Below are positions 24,722 through 39,700 of a stretch of DNA of 64,000 nucleotides, piece by piece. The number at the start of each line of letters is the position of its first letter. The stretch's first letter is position 1. The position numbers were made by a program, and so were the translations under genes. Under the pieces are notes generated by a model. It was not told where the DNA came from. It made no database searches and saw only the letters and a program-made list of their open reading frames with translations. The stretch is taken from contig JBBELK010000666.1 in NCBI GenBank assembly GCA_037783545.1, forward strand, positions 1,533,001 to 1,597,000, read 5' to 3'. The DNA comes from Henricia sp. BOLD:AAB3569 (lineage: Eukaryota > Echinodermata > Asteroidea > Spinulosida > Echinasteridae).

Positions 24722-24779
24722 ATGAAATCAATCTTGCTACTCGCTCTGTTCGTCGGTTTAGCCAGCGCCGCCAGTCTCG
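24722..24779 (+). CDS. Exon 1: signal peptide
   Basis: ATG at 24722 opens 19 codons of a classical secretion signal: basic K2, a hydrophobic LLLALFVGL core, then an ASA cut site at residues 14-16. It ends one base into a codon at a strong GTAAGT donor (24780). Confidence 0.85.
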
Positions 24780-27700
24780 GTAAGTTGAAGTTCAATGAAC
24801 GATTAAAAGCCCCGTATATATCACTTTCAAGGTGAGACTTTTTAATGGATTCCAGCAATGCATCTGGAAAATGTTTAGGTACATAGATACATTCAAATGC
24901 TTCAGAAAACTCTTGTGCATGCCGTGCTTTTTGGGAAAGAATTCAGTAGTTGGTCATGGCTTCGGACCATGTATAACAAAGGAAAAACTACAAGGTTTCT
25001 TTTTTCAAGGTTTCTTTTATTTCTACAACCATCATAAATAATATTCTCCAATGTTACAATTCACTTACTCTAAAGAAAAAGAAGTAGTATTCTTTAAATC
25101 ATAAATACAAGAATTGACGTTGTAGAGAAACTCATTAAAAGCAAAGCTTGTAAATATGAGCCCCTTACACTCTCACATGACCCAGTATATGAATTAGGAA
25201 AAGTTACAGAAATACTGGGTCATGTGGAGTGTTCAAAAGAAAACATTAAAATTACAAAATATTAGACCTTACGGACAACAGACAAAGACAAGGACAAGAC
25301 AAATAAAGACAGGGACACTAATGACAGACAAAGACAAGGACAAGACAAATACATACTATAATAAATTGTAAGAACATTAACAACCAGCATGGAAATATCT
25401 GGAAATAAAATTAAAATCCTTAGTTGTAACTGTTTAGTAATACAAATTTATAATTCTTTTTAAATATACCAATGCTTTTTGAATTTTTTAAATGTTCTGA
25501 CAGAGAATTCCACAGCTTGGGTCCTGCATATTTAAGAGTTCTTTGAGCCAGTGAAGTACGAGTGTATGGTAAATGATAATTAGAGGCTTGGCGAGTAAAA
25601 TGAGAATGTACATTATAATTGAGAGTAAACATAGCTCTAATAGATGATGGTAAAGAATGTAAATTCAACTGAAACATGAGGGTCCCAAGCTGATGATAAT
25701 ACATATCCACGACCTTTAATGTTTTACACCCAATAAATAAAGGATCTGAATGAGCATAAAAATCTACAAAATTTATCACACGAAGGGCTCTTTTTTGTAA
25801 TAGCAGAAGCCTATTTAAATTACCAGCAGAACATTTTCCCCAGACCAATAGACCATAATTTAGATAGGACACTACCAGGGTGTTATACAAGGTCAATAAT
25901 ACTGATTGGGGAACAAGGTTCTTAATTCTATTAATAACACCGATATTACGAGCTATAATTTTACATAAATAATCTACATGGTTTTTCCAAGTGAGGCCAG
26001 AATCAATAAATAATCCAAGAAATTTTGTACATTCTGTCCTATTGATAATACTATTATTAAGAATAATATCACCAGGAAGATCATTGGCAGTATTACTAAA
26101 CAACATATAATTACATTTTCCAATATTTAGGGAGAGTTTATTAACCCTAAACCATTTTGAGATTAAATTGAGTTCTTGATTAACAATATTGGAAAGAGCA
26201 GTCAAATCATTATGTGATATAAATAAATTAGAATCATCAGCAAACAAAATAAATGAAAACACATCAGATGAATTAACAAAATCATTGATGTAGATAAGAA
26301 ACAATAAGGGACCCAAGATTGACCCTTGGGGAACCCCGCAATTTAACTTTTTTTGTGTTGAACTTGAACTTCCAATAGTGACAAACTGAAACCGGTCAGA
26401 AAGATAACTTCTGAACCACGCCAGGGACACCCCTCGAATTCCATAATGAGATAGCTTGTGCAATAATATTTCGTGATTAATAGTGTCAAAAGCTTTGGAA
26501 AGATCGAGGAATATCCCTAGCGTGTGCTCAGAGTTATCAAGTGCACCTGTCACTTTATTTACAAGATCAAGAATAGCATGCACAGTTGAATGATTACTTC
26601 GAAAACCAAACTGAGCTTTAGTTAGAATATCAAAATTATTTAAAAAATTTACAGTACGTGAGTATACACACTTCTCTACAATTTTTGAAAAACATGAGAG
26701 AATTGAAATTGGCCTATAATTATTAACACAAGAAGAATCTCCACTTTTAAAAACAGGAACTACCTTAGCCAGTGACGCGTGTATAGTCTATGATATTTTC
26801 TCATTGCTAAAATCATGTTTCCTCACCAAATTTACACTGTCTGGGGCTACTTTTTAAAAGGCTAAAAGTGTTTTTCTGACGTTTACATTGGGACGTTATA
26901 ATTTTTGTTATGTTACACTTTTAGCCCTTTGGATATTTGACCCCATTCGCCGTGGCAAATTGTCCAGCATTCGCTTAATGGTCCAAATACCCGTGTGATT
27001 ACAAGGACCTCCATGGTGTGTTTTTAAATGTCTGTTTTGAAATGCAAGGTAAGATTTTTCACACGGGTATTTGGACCATTAAAGGCACAGGCTCGTCAGC
27101 AATGCGCGCCCGCCAAATGTGTGCCACGCAATACGCAGCTCCATAGCAAAGGCATGGAGCTGCGTGTTTCGAGGATGGTGCGGTGCGGTGCCCTCTTAAC
27201 CCCCACCCAAATTTCTTTTTCAATTTTGTATACATATTACATTCACACCATCGTACTTTACACCAGAGAAACAGCACTCTATACAGGTTTAGTTGAAAAC
27301 CTTAATAAATTAAACAAAAATTTAATTAATTTAAACATTAAACAATGAAAGTTATATGGGGAAAGCGATGCAACCATATTTTTCTCCGTTTGCCAAATTT
27401 CCAGTGGGGGGCGGGGGGAGCGGCGGCGACGGCGGCGACTTTTCTTGGGGGCGCGCGCCCCAACACGCCCCCCAGTAGCTACGCCGCTGCGTACATGTGT
27501 TTCTCTCTTCTGACTCTCAGAAAGCCCTGCTGCGTAAGACCCCTTGCTTAAAGATAGTATACATGATTGGTAAACTGTTACAAATAGTTTTATCCCCCTG
27601 TGTAATTGAAGATATGCATGATTAAAACCAACCTGAGCAAAAACCAGCTCTGTACTTCGTCTAACTTTTGAGAAAACGGTCAAAAAAGGGTTTGCAGTAA

Positions 27701-30700
27701 TTTCGCCCCAAAACCACTTCGCCCTGAACCATTCTGCCCTTAACCATTCCGCCCTTAACTATTCCGCCCTTAACTATTCCGCCCTGAACCACGGCCTGTA
27801 CACGAAGTGGAATTTGGGCGATGTAGTGTTTTGGCGATGTAGTGTTTAGACGAAGTAATTTGGGGCGAAGTGGTTTGGGGCGAAATGGCACTTGGGCGAA
27901 ATGGTTTTGAGGCGAATTGAATTTTCGTCTCATGAGACGAAAACTAATTGTTTTACTAATTTCTCAAAGACAATAGCACTTCAGACAAAACCATTCCAGG
28001 GGAAGTTTTTTACGGTCATCATGTTTATATTGTGTAACTTAGGCGTAAATCTGTGAACATTTCTGATTTTCGAGATTACCATTGATGTATACTGCCTTTA
28101 AATTATTTTTTCGTTTTTTTTCTATAAATACGGCGAAACCACATGAACGCTCCGCCATGTCCGCGGCTGCCATCTTGCAAAAATGTCACTACATCTGCGC
28201 GCATCAAAGTACGTACATTGCGCGAATTCTGCTGATCAACACTCAGCACTGCACCTAAACTGGTATAAATACATACGCTGTGCGCATGACGTTCCGTGAC
28301 GTATGCTACCAAATTTGGTCATCGGAACATCTGAGTACGCCGAACATCTGAGAGCGGGACACCAGCAGCCGATTTCACGAAACTTTACGCAATTGCGCAA
28401 GTCCACTTACGCCATTACTTGCGCAATAATTTATAGCGTAAGTGGACTTGCGCAATTGCGTAAAGTTTCGTGAAATCGGCTCCAGAACCACTGGTGCGAT
28501 TGATCTCAATTTTGATATTTGGTGCTGTGGGATCCCAATCAACAAGCATACCAAGTTTCACAGAAATCCGAGAGGGTCGGGTTTAAAATGTAAATTGTTT
28601 TGGGTGATTTGACATGGACTGGCTATATCGCTTTTTCCGACTAAAGCATTTGCTTTATTTAGATAGGCTACTAGACTATACACCAATCCGGTAACTAAGG
28701 TCTCCTTCCCTGTGCATCCGCCATAGCTGGGGAGCTTCCACTGAATGAACTGTATGTTTTTGCTGTTGCTGAAGCTGCATTTGTTTACTTTGAATAAGTT
28801 GCGCGTCTTTGTAGGGTTGTGTACACGAGGAAGGTGCGTCGCGTGCACGCGGATGGGGCGCGTTCGTGCATGTAGGCCTAATGGATGAGCGCCCATGCAT
28901 TGGACGCCCCCCAGCTATGGCGGATATACACCAATCCGGTAACTAAGGTCTCCTTCCCTGTACATCCGCCATAGCTGGGGGGCTTCCACTCGATGAACTG
29001 TATGTTTTTGCTGTTGCTGAAGCTGCATTTGTTTACTTCGAACAAGTTGCGCGTCTTCGTAGGGTTGTGTACGCGAATGCGGGTGCGTCGCGTGTACGCG
29101 AATGCGGGCGCGTCGCGTGTACGCGAATGCGGGTGCGTCGCGTGCACGCGGAGGGCGCGCGTTCGTGCAGCGCATGTAATGGACGACAGGACGAGCGCTT
29201 TTCGTTCTAACAGCAACACAAAACGTACAGCCTATGCACTTGACGCCCCCCCTCCCCCAAGCTATGGCGGATATACAGGAAAGGAGACCTTAGTTACCGG
29301 ATTGGTGTATACCATGTTCCCATTGCGAGTAATTTCCCAACTCGCAAAACATTTATAGTCCAACTAGTATCGCAACTCGCGTCTGCGCATTGTGGTAAAA
29401 TTGTTTCCCGCAAACCGTGCACAATTTGGCTTGCTTGTATTTTTAATTGTTTATACCAAGTTTTTGTTTCCGTGTTTACTACCTTCTTTTTCACATGGAC
29501 ACGTGTACCGTACTGTAGTTTCTATTTTTATATAGGGGATGAAGAGCAATACAAATTGTCGGACGAGTTGTGCGCCAGAGGTATGTACGATGTGCTTTGT
29601 TTATATCTAAAGCGCCCTCTGTTTTGCATAAATTTGGTTGGGTAATGATGCCAAAGGTCATACAAATTTAAAGACGATTCGGCATGCGACCTCATTCTTA
29701 AACCAAATTTATGCAAAACTTGATGCGTGCGCATAGCGCTGGGCATGTTTTGGTTTGCTGTGACGTCAGAGGGCACGTCTTCTATATAACATGTAGTCTA
29801 GGCCCTAGACGGTCATTATATGTTGGAAAACGGCTAACATTGTTGCCATTCACAAGGCTGGAAGTAGGCAGTCAGTCTGTAATTATACACCCATTTTGTT
29901 AATATCCCCGTCGCTGGTGTTGCAAACATTTTGCCGCAATGTAGTTGGCGCGAATTCAGTGCATCAAAAGTACTCGATTCGGATTCAGACAGTCTTTGCT
30001 ATTTCCGGTGAAAAATCAAAGAAGATCATCACAACGTTAAAACCCCATCATGCCATTCCCAACACGAAGTGGAATTGTGTCCTGAAACGAGACTAACACA
30101 GTCTATAGGGGGTGGGGATATTTTATGTGTGTTAGCACTAGAGGGCCTTATCTTTTGTCTTTTTTTTACATTGTTTTTATAGTTAGAATGCACATGGCAT
30201 ACAGAGAAACCGCCCTGCCCCCTAATGACCGGTCTGATAAACAATATGCACACAAAGCTCATGACATAATCAAAGCATAATCAAAAACACTCTCCTAGGA
30301 TCTTGATGATCCTTATGAAAAATGCATCTTTCCAAGGTGAAACTTTTCACTACATGTAACCTTCCAGGTACAGGTACCACAGATTAGTCAAACAAGGGCA
30401 AAATGATTAGTCATGTATACAATAGATAGCTTTCGACCACGTGCGAATACGCCATTTTGTCAGTCAAATAATGCCGAATCATTGTGGAAGTGATGTGCGT
30501 GCGCGTTGCGTGTGTCTCTGGTGGGCGTAGCGCGGTTTAGTTCACCAATGGGAACCTTAGTACAGAGCGTTACGCGTGCTATGGACACATACAACGCGCA
30601 CGCACATTGCTTCCACAATGACGCGGCATTATTTGACACACAACATGACGTCATGAGAAAGCTATCAATAGACCGTATTCCTGAACGCGTGAGGGCGCTC

Positions 30701-33700
30701 GAACAAGGTGATTTGGGGGAAAATGTCCATAGACGACAGTAGAAAAGTGGGGGTACGTGCATACGTACGTGGGGAAAAGTCGCGTATGCGGAGCGCGCAG
30801 ACCTGTGTCGCGCGCACAGATTTCCATTCAAAATAAACGTTTGGAAGGCGTGTGCGCGTAGCGCGTTTTGTGTTCGAACATAACGCACGATGGGCGCGGA
30901 CCAATTGACAGCGCCCTCCACGTTCAGGAATACGGCCTATAGACCGATCCAGTAAACTCCGCCCATTTATAAATTGCCTAGCAACATGCCACACGTGCCA
31001 TGCATGTGCAGTAGAGTCGCGTGGCCGTGCCGTGCGTCAGCGTCCGCGCCCTGGTCAGCGCGTATTGAAACACGCACACGCACACAGAAACTGCACGCTC
31101 GAAAGCAAAATGTGCACTTAAGTATCCGGTCGTGTGCGTGCAAGTACAACACGCCTGCAATACGCGTAACGCGCGCCATCGAACAAAAACATCTGCAGTC
31201 GATTTCACGAAACATTGCGCAGCTTGCGAAACTTTTGACAAATGGCGCAAGCCCCATAGCTTGCGTGATATCTTCGGAAGAATGTTGCGCAACTTACGCA
31301 ATAAAATGTTGCGCAAGTGGGCTTACGCAACTGCGTACGTTTCGTGAAATCGGTTGCAGGACACACATCTAAAACGAAGTGAATGCAAAACTTAGCAAAG
31401 TTTTTCACATTTACACAAAAACACATTTATGAAGGGATTAGAAGTAGGTTAGGATAGTCTTATACAATCCGTTTTAAACCTGCTAGCCTCCTCTGCGCTG
31501 ATAAAAATTATGTTTATGGTGTTTTTGCGTCACTCGTGCTGCATTTGCCGTAGCTCTGTGCACAAAATATTGAGGACTCGGGTAACCAAAATTTTGGTTA
31601 CCTGAACCTGAGGCTGTGATTAGTCAATTCCAAAATGGACGGAGCTTACTGGATCGGTCTATTTGTCAGTCGACAACTTTTTGTTGGTGCATGACAAATA
31701 TTTGTTGGTGCATGACGAATTAAAACTTTTGCATTACAAGGTTGGAAATTTGCAGACAAATTAATATTAGTGGAAGACTAATCTGAACGACTGACAAATG
31801 TGATGATCGCCTTTTGACTCATTTGTATTGTCACGTAAAACAAAAACTGACGATCTATTTTCCAATGACTAATTGCATGACTAACTAATGACAAGAATAA
31901 TCCAGCCGAACTCATGACTAATTTAATTAGTCATGAGTTTCGGCGGGAATATTCTTTTCATTGATAATGTAATAAAAGGTTAGTCATGAAATCAGTCGTA
32001 GGAAAATAAATCTTCAGTTCTTGTTTTCGTGCAGCTGTGCGACGCCATTACATGCGAACCGCACCGTAAAATGAAGTCGTGTTTGACTGGACTGAACATT
32101 CTGTGACGTTACTATACTCTGGAAAGGTAAGCGTGTGACGGGTTTTGTGTGACACCAAAGAATTGTGCAGGACTCTGAGATTTCTAAAGCAAACAGTGTG
32201 TGGGCATTGCGGTCGCACTGTGGACTCGAAACCCATTCAAGTCCACAATTTGCGGGAAAAAGTGACGGGGAAAAAATGACTTGCACTCGTTCGCTCAAGT
32301 CCACAGTCAGGTTGACCAAACTTGGGAAAAGGGGTTAGGGTGGGGGTGGAAGGTTAAACAAAAAGGTTAGGGTTCAGGAGTAAAGTTTAGAAACATGGAT
32401 TAGGAAAAAATTGGGATGGATGAGGGAAGAATTTGGAGAAAACAACGATTTTCCGACCAATTCTCTTAAGTGCACGAATAAAAAGAAACGTCCACAGTGT
32501 ATCTTTGGTTTATTCACACAAGCTGTTATTGTAGTAAAAAAACTGAATTGCAACATCTTTCACAAAAGTAAATTCTCATGATACATCAAAAACATCTAAA
32601 AACTTCAGTATAACACTCACTATTAGCAAAAAACACACTAAGGCACATTTAACAAAAATACACAAAAAATGACCAAGCTTAGGGCTGACTATATCATCCC
32701 TCCCCAGAGGAAGTCAAGATTTCAAGAATTCATTAAATTTGTGAGGTAAGGGAGTGGGCTTTTTCTGAACCTATTTGTTTTACATTTATATGACCCATAT
32801 TTTGACTTATGACGTAAATTGCATGTCAGATGTACACCGAGAGGCAGGGAACCACCCCGAGAATCTCTCAGAGGTGCTTGCTCTCTTAGCAAACTGCCTA
32901 CAAATTGTCTCTCTCCGATCTTGTAGTGAGTCAAGTTGTAAGGGAATCAGAGCATCACTGTACGTAGTATATTGTTTGGAGAGAATGCAACGGCAAGCAC
33001 GCTTCTGGAGTATCTCAAGGTTACAAACCTGTCTCTGGGTAAGACCGGCGTTCCATAAAGGGGCTGCATATTCAAGAACTGGGCGTATATAGCTTTTGTA
33101 TACAATAAGGAGCTCTTCAGCATCCAACCCAGCATCATTTAGTTTTCTCAACATGAACAACTTCCTGCTTGCCTTGCAATACATATCATCAACTTGTCCC
33201 TCCCATTTCAGATCATTCTGAATAACCACCCCAACAGTTTTACCTTATCTACGACAAGGAGATTCTTATCAGAAATGCGAACATCCACATCTGGACATGT
33301 TTTCTGACCAAAATATACCTGCATGACTTTACACTTTGATGGGTTCAATTTTAATTTGTTATCCATGGTCCACTGATGCAAGACATCCAGGCTCTTTTGG
33401 ATTTCACCCAGTGTACCATAGCTCCGCCCCTCACCAATCGTCAAGTCATCAACGTATTTCCATACGTGGATATTCGAATTTCTGTATTCATCTAAGGCAC
33501 TGTTTATTGTACAAAGGAAAATTATTAAAGCCAAGATAGTCCCCTGCGAAACCCCACCCAAAAGCGTTATCCAATCAGAATATGTCTGTTTGTATTTAAC
33601 ACGTTGCTTTCTGCCAGAGATAAAGTCAACCACCCACTGCACAATAGAAGGTGACACACCCAACTCCATAAGATTAGAGAAGGCAATGTTATGGTCAATA

Positions 33701-36700
33701 ACGTCAAATGCCTTCGAGAAGTCAGTTAGTACCAATGTACTAATGTTACCCGATTTTTCAGCTGCCGACACTAGCTGGTGGTAAACATCTATCATGCAAT
33801 GTGTGGTTGATGTACTCTTCTGGTTCCCGTACTGCCTACAATCAATATAACCTTGGATGAACTGAATTCAGCACAAATTTGGAAATACAACTTTCAGCAA
33901 TCTTAGCCAAACTACCAGTCAGTGAAATTGGCCTTAGCTTGTCAACTGAGGGCGGTGTCTGTTTAGGTACAGGAATTACATAAGCTAGTTTCCACTGATT
34001 TGGGACAATCCCCTGTTCAAATGATCTATTCATAATCTCAGTTACCGGGTTACTGAGCTCATATGCAAATTCCCTCAGCATTCTCTGAGGAATGTTGTCG
34101 GGGCCTCCCGCTTTAGAAACAGACACCGCCTTCAGTTCCTTATAAATATCTCATACTTGGAATTGAGGAGGAGGCTCAGAACTAGGGAGATAAGCCGGTA
34201 AATCATTTAACCTTATTGGTTGTTGTACTCGTGAGAAACTGGCCAAATGTTCATTAATTGCATTAGCAACAGCACCATGGTCACTTGAATCAATTCCAGG
34301 TACATGGATAGTGGTATCGATTTTATTCATGTTGGCAAGTGATCTGATTTCCTTGTGCCACTTTCCTGGTGCAGCTTTTTGCAAACGCCTCACCTTGTTG
34401 ACATTGTGGGACGTTTTGGCTTTCTTTATCTCATTTATGACCCGATTTCTCAGTTTTTTGGTTAGCTGTAAGTTTCCAGTAGCAAAAGTCTTCTGTCTCA
34501 GCTGAATGAGATTCTTGACTCTGTCTGTCATCCATGGCTTATCCTTTGTGTGTAATTTAACCGTTTTACATGGAAAAGCCAAGTCAATGCCCTGATTAAG
34601 GGTATGATAAAAGGCATCTACCTTAGCCTGTGTCCCATTTGCACCGCGAACCTCATCCCATGACTGACTTTGAATCCATCGCCCGTAATGTACACATAGG
34701 TGTGCATGCGTGTGCTTGGTAATGATGAAGGTAGAACATCGACGTCGAAGTCGATACCGAGAAAATAAAGAAAAATCCTAAACAGTGTCGGCTTGTTCAG
34801 GCAGCTAGTGATGGAGGACACTCATAGGTAAATAGGATAACTGGGGCACACTGTGGCACGTTATTTAGGGTATGTTTGCATTAAAAAGACGTTCAGTACT
34901 TGAAGAGATTATGTGACATGCGATTAGCACATGCATGCGGCCATTTTCATGTCGCTGTGGTACAAAATACGTACGCACGTGGGGCGTAGCATGGTGTCAC
35001 CGAATCTCTTGGACAACTGGACGTACATGTATTATTCGCCACTTGCACGGTGCAATGGCGCCGGGTCGAAAACGAGGCTTTCCTGGCACGCCGTTTTTTC
35101 CCCCAAAAAGCTTGCACAAATTACCTGTCTTCATCAAATCGTACAGGAAACTGTATACAGAAATACTCCAAAACATATAAAGCATCACTTCAGAGAGGCT
35201 ACAGGGTTTTTACCGGCAGCTCTGTCCAAAACGTTGAAGGTAGATTTTCGATCGCGCTCAATTTAACCCGAAAGTGCAGTAACATTGTACACGATAGAGA
35301 AGTGTGCGTGTGTTCATAGCGACTAGACAGTGTTTTGAACAAAAAAAGGAATCGAAAAGACTTTAAACAAAGCTGCACTTAGGCCTACTTGTCAAATTTG
35401 GAGTCGCTGTGGTTGTTAAATGGGTACAGCCCCGCATTGACGCAACGGGAATTATGTAAATTTGAACTAATTTTGCAGTGATGAAAAACCATTACAAAAT
35501 GTACATGTACTTTTGACGCTCGATATGTGAAAGAGGGCAACAACCCGCCAACTACCCACTCCCTTTATCCATTGTTCTCCCGTGTGCCTCCAGCATCAAT
35601 GGACTTTTTAACGAATTCCTTTGTGTTTGGGGGGAGTGGGGTGGGCGGGTATTACTTTGAGAATTCAAGTTAAAAATTGACAATTTCTATTTTTTGTTAT
35701 CGTCCAACCCCCATTTTCCCCATCAAATTGGGCATTTTGCAAATTTCCTGTTTTATTCCCATGGATAGCATTTTGGTTAAAATGAAATCCATTTTGTGGA
35801 AAAATATGAACAAGCTTCTTTAAATTGTTTGTATTACAATTTTTTTTAAATAATAATATTACACGTTACACTTAAAAAGTGTTAATAGTACAAGGCATCA
35901 CTGCAGTTGTCAAAGGTTGTGAAGTATATATTTGCTTTTCAGTGGGTCGTTTTTCTTGTATAACAATGAAGTATGATTAGCACTTTTATTATTTCTTGTT
36001 GATGCTTCTCATTAAAAACTTATTCTAACAGTTGTTTTTAATTGTCAACTCCTGGGTTTACAAATTTGTACAAATTTGAAACTTGTGAAACTTGAACACC
36101 AAGGCGATTTTGTTCTATTTAAAAATTGCCAATGAAACAAAATTCAAAAACTAAAAAAGATTTCAAACAATTTTTAAAAAGATTTCAAACAATTTTCAAC
36201 ATGCTCTGGGTTTTCAGTATTTAAAATAATGGCCCGTTGAAATTTGTTAAAATGCAGCACACTTTCCTCAGCAGATTTACACTACCAACATCAATCAGGT
36301 GAAATCCCTTCACTTTTCGATATCGAATGGCACGTTGAACATGAACACAAAGTCTAGCTATCGTCTGCAATCGTTCGGTTGTCTCTTTAGAAATTGTGCT
36401 CTGTTATAAGAAATGGTGGAATGACCAGACAACATCCTCTTCACTCAATGTCTTGAATAACAAAACTTGTATCCATGGATGGGTGCAGCTTTTGATCATG
36501 CAGGCTGTTCTAACTCTGCGTTTGTGGGCAACATGGAGTTGTTGTTCAATCTGCTCATTCTGCTGGTTGTAGATAGTCATGTTCAATTGTACAATTAATG
36601 TGCTCACTGCTGTGGAGATCTGTTGATAAAACATTAACCGTGCTTAGAATTAGTAAAATAACAGTGCCCTTTTTATCATGATTCAACTGTGGTCCTGTTT

Positions 36701-39700
36701 TGTGCAGCCAAATACAAGTAGTGTGAACAGAATAGGCCCATTATGCCCCAATTACTATATATCGACGATATATATTGTTCAAACAGATTTCCGATAAGTT
36801 AAAACTGCCCCAGCAAAAGTTGGACCAGCTCTAACGTATTGTTAGCAATTCCTGACAATAAGTTGTGACTGCATACTATAGTTGGGGCATAACAGCTAGC
36901 CCTCTTTGTCCCAGATTAAATGAAAATAAGTATGTGCTCAGCAAAATTAACCGAGCAAAAACTAAATATGAAGATTTCCCACAATTGTACTGATTATGTA
37001 AAATTTACCCCAAAAAATACACTTGATGCCATTATGCACTGCAGCCTTTTCTACCACAAGTTCAAGTGAATTTTTCAAATGTTATTGTATGGGTCAATTT
37101 CGAGCCCAAAATAGCCCAATGAAGCCGGTGTGTACCTTTAACACCATAGGTGTTATTTTTAATACCATATTTGAAATAAATGCACACTTATATATATATA
37201 AAATTTCAGACTAAGTCTAGGGTTGTGAGACAGGTAAAACTTGCCCATTATAAAACTCATTTCCCGGGTAAAATAACGGGATTATGTATAAACATAAAAA
37301 TGAACAAAATAAAAACATTGAGAAATCAATAAAAATATAAACGGACTATACACAAAAACATAAGCCAAACAAAAAAGACGTCATTAATCATACACAAAAC
37401 TTGTGGTGTTAAAATTTAACACCAGGATTCTTATCTATATAAGACAACATCCACTGGTGTTATTTAACACCACAGTTTTTGCAGTGTATTTAAAGAGCTA
37501 GAATCCCCCTTGACGAAAAATGCATTTGCACCTTTTTCGATAGTCCACATATCCCTCAGCCAACGTACACCGCTGTTTATTTTAAATTGTCCGTTTTAAG
37601 TGGATAAATCGCAAGCAAAAGTACGGTTTTCGAGAATGAAATTTTCGCGATTTCTGAAACGCTCATTAGGTATTAATGATACGCGCATGACCCGGCCCGT
37701 GACGCAATCCTGAGAAACACGAGTAAACACAGTCGGCAGTTCCATACGTTTACACGCAAAAAACTCCGAAAACCGTCTGTGTTCAATGGTGTTTTTTAAA
37801 GAATTGTTCTCATGCAAAAAGCCAGAGATGTGCCCAGTAGTCGTGTGGTTGTATGCTTTACCAGACACTATGAAAAAAAGAGAGCAAAAAGATTTTCTTT
37901 TTATTACCAAGAGAGAGAAAAATGAGTCGCTCGTTCTAACTTGTACCTGCCGATGTTGTAAATTTCAAACACGTGGGAACTATATGGCCCGCAGGGACCG
38001 TTCAACACGAACTGTGTTTGCCGTTCGCGTTCCGTGACAAAACCACCGGTCGCAATGCACCAGTATTTACTTCAAAATAGTGTGGCGGCCGATCTCGCCC
38101 AGCTTGTCACCTCTAGCAGTCCAAGTGTTGACTACTCCTCTAGTCGGCAGATCATCGGTTAGCGATCGGAGGTGAAGGCCCGTTTGGACAGAAATATACC
38201 GCCGCTACGCGTGGCTGCACTAAACCACACCCTCACAGTAATTGTCGGAGGGTAATACATGTACAAGGAAGTAAATACAGAGGAGACTGAATCTCATTGA
38301 ACGCAAACTTTAATGATCAATAACATGTCATCTGGACCCTTTAGTTAATCCAACAGAGGCTAATTGAGCTTCCCCGTGTATGCATCTAAATGCTGGCTGT
38401 ACTGGACGGTGCGGCGGAGTCTGGCTAAGTAGTAGCCTTGGGTCCGTTCGCGGCGCTGCACGCCTCCAGTGTACCGGTACTCCGCCTCCTGACCCGTGCG
38501 CGCGCTATCTGCGCCGAGTGGGTCTATACTCCCTCGGTCCTCCGAGGCAGCGGGTCCAAGCGCGTACGCTTCCGGCTCCGTCACGGTACGTCGTACGGTA
38601 GCCTCTCGTACTTCCGCCTCCGGTAGCCTCCGGACGCCCGTGGTCTAGACTCCAGCCCGTCTCCACCTCACCGCTCAGTACGCCGTCACGTCCTACCGTG
38701 CCTACCTGGCAATCCTCTCAGGTTGGCACCCGACTATACGATTGGGGACTGACGATAACGTCTTTCTCGATGTTGTTCTAACAACAGATGACTGAGAACT
38801 GACTGCGCGAGGTGAGCTCGCGGCTTCTTATACTACAGCCGGCAGCATCGTGCGCCCTCTGTAGTTTATATGAATCATCCTACAAGTGTACGATGGGTAA
38901 TTTTCGCCACTATAGCTTCATTGTGAGCCACAATTTCGCCGTTTTTTCACAAAAGAGGTAATAGTAGATTATTGTCATATTACATCAAGTGTTTTTCACG
39001 TTTGTATTTTGAATTACAAGGACAAAACAGGCATGATGAACATTCACTTCGTATATTTTCCGTTCATTTCTGCACAGGCCGTTTTGTGTGTTTCTCAGGA
39101 TGACGTCAAAACTCTATTTATCAACAAACCAGTGACCTCGGGCGTTTCAGAATTTCGGGTGAAGAGGGTCGGATCTGCTTTGCGTTTTAAACGAAAGGCT
39201 GTCGATTTTTGGTGGAAAACAAGTTGTGATGGTGTTGTACACACATACACCTGCATGATAAACATGAAAACTTAAAAAATGTGGACGGGGGGATACTAGC
39301 TGTTTAAGATAAAAAGTACAACTTTCTTCACACGTAGTACAATCCCACCCAAACATACCCAGCCCGGTGTGTTACAGCCAGTGGAGTGTCTTCCACTACA
39401 CGAACAAGCCTCAACTCTGTGAGATGTGTCTTCATGTCCTCTGAACCGACTTGGATGACGTTTGACCTTGGTCAGTAACATAAAGAAATGGGTAAAAGTG
39501 TGCATAAACAGCACATTTTGTATAGTAAAAGGTTCGAAACCCAACAAGAGGGTACAATACCACACATTTTACACAAAATGACATGTAAAATAATTTTACC
39601 CAACCATTTTACCATATCTAAATTCCCTAGCCTTTCAATTAAAATCACTTAACAATACATGAAAATTCTGCACACATAAACAATTTATCAACAGTTGTTC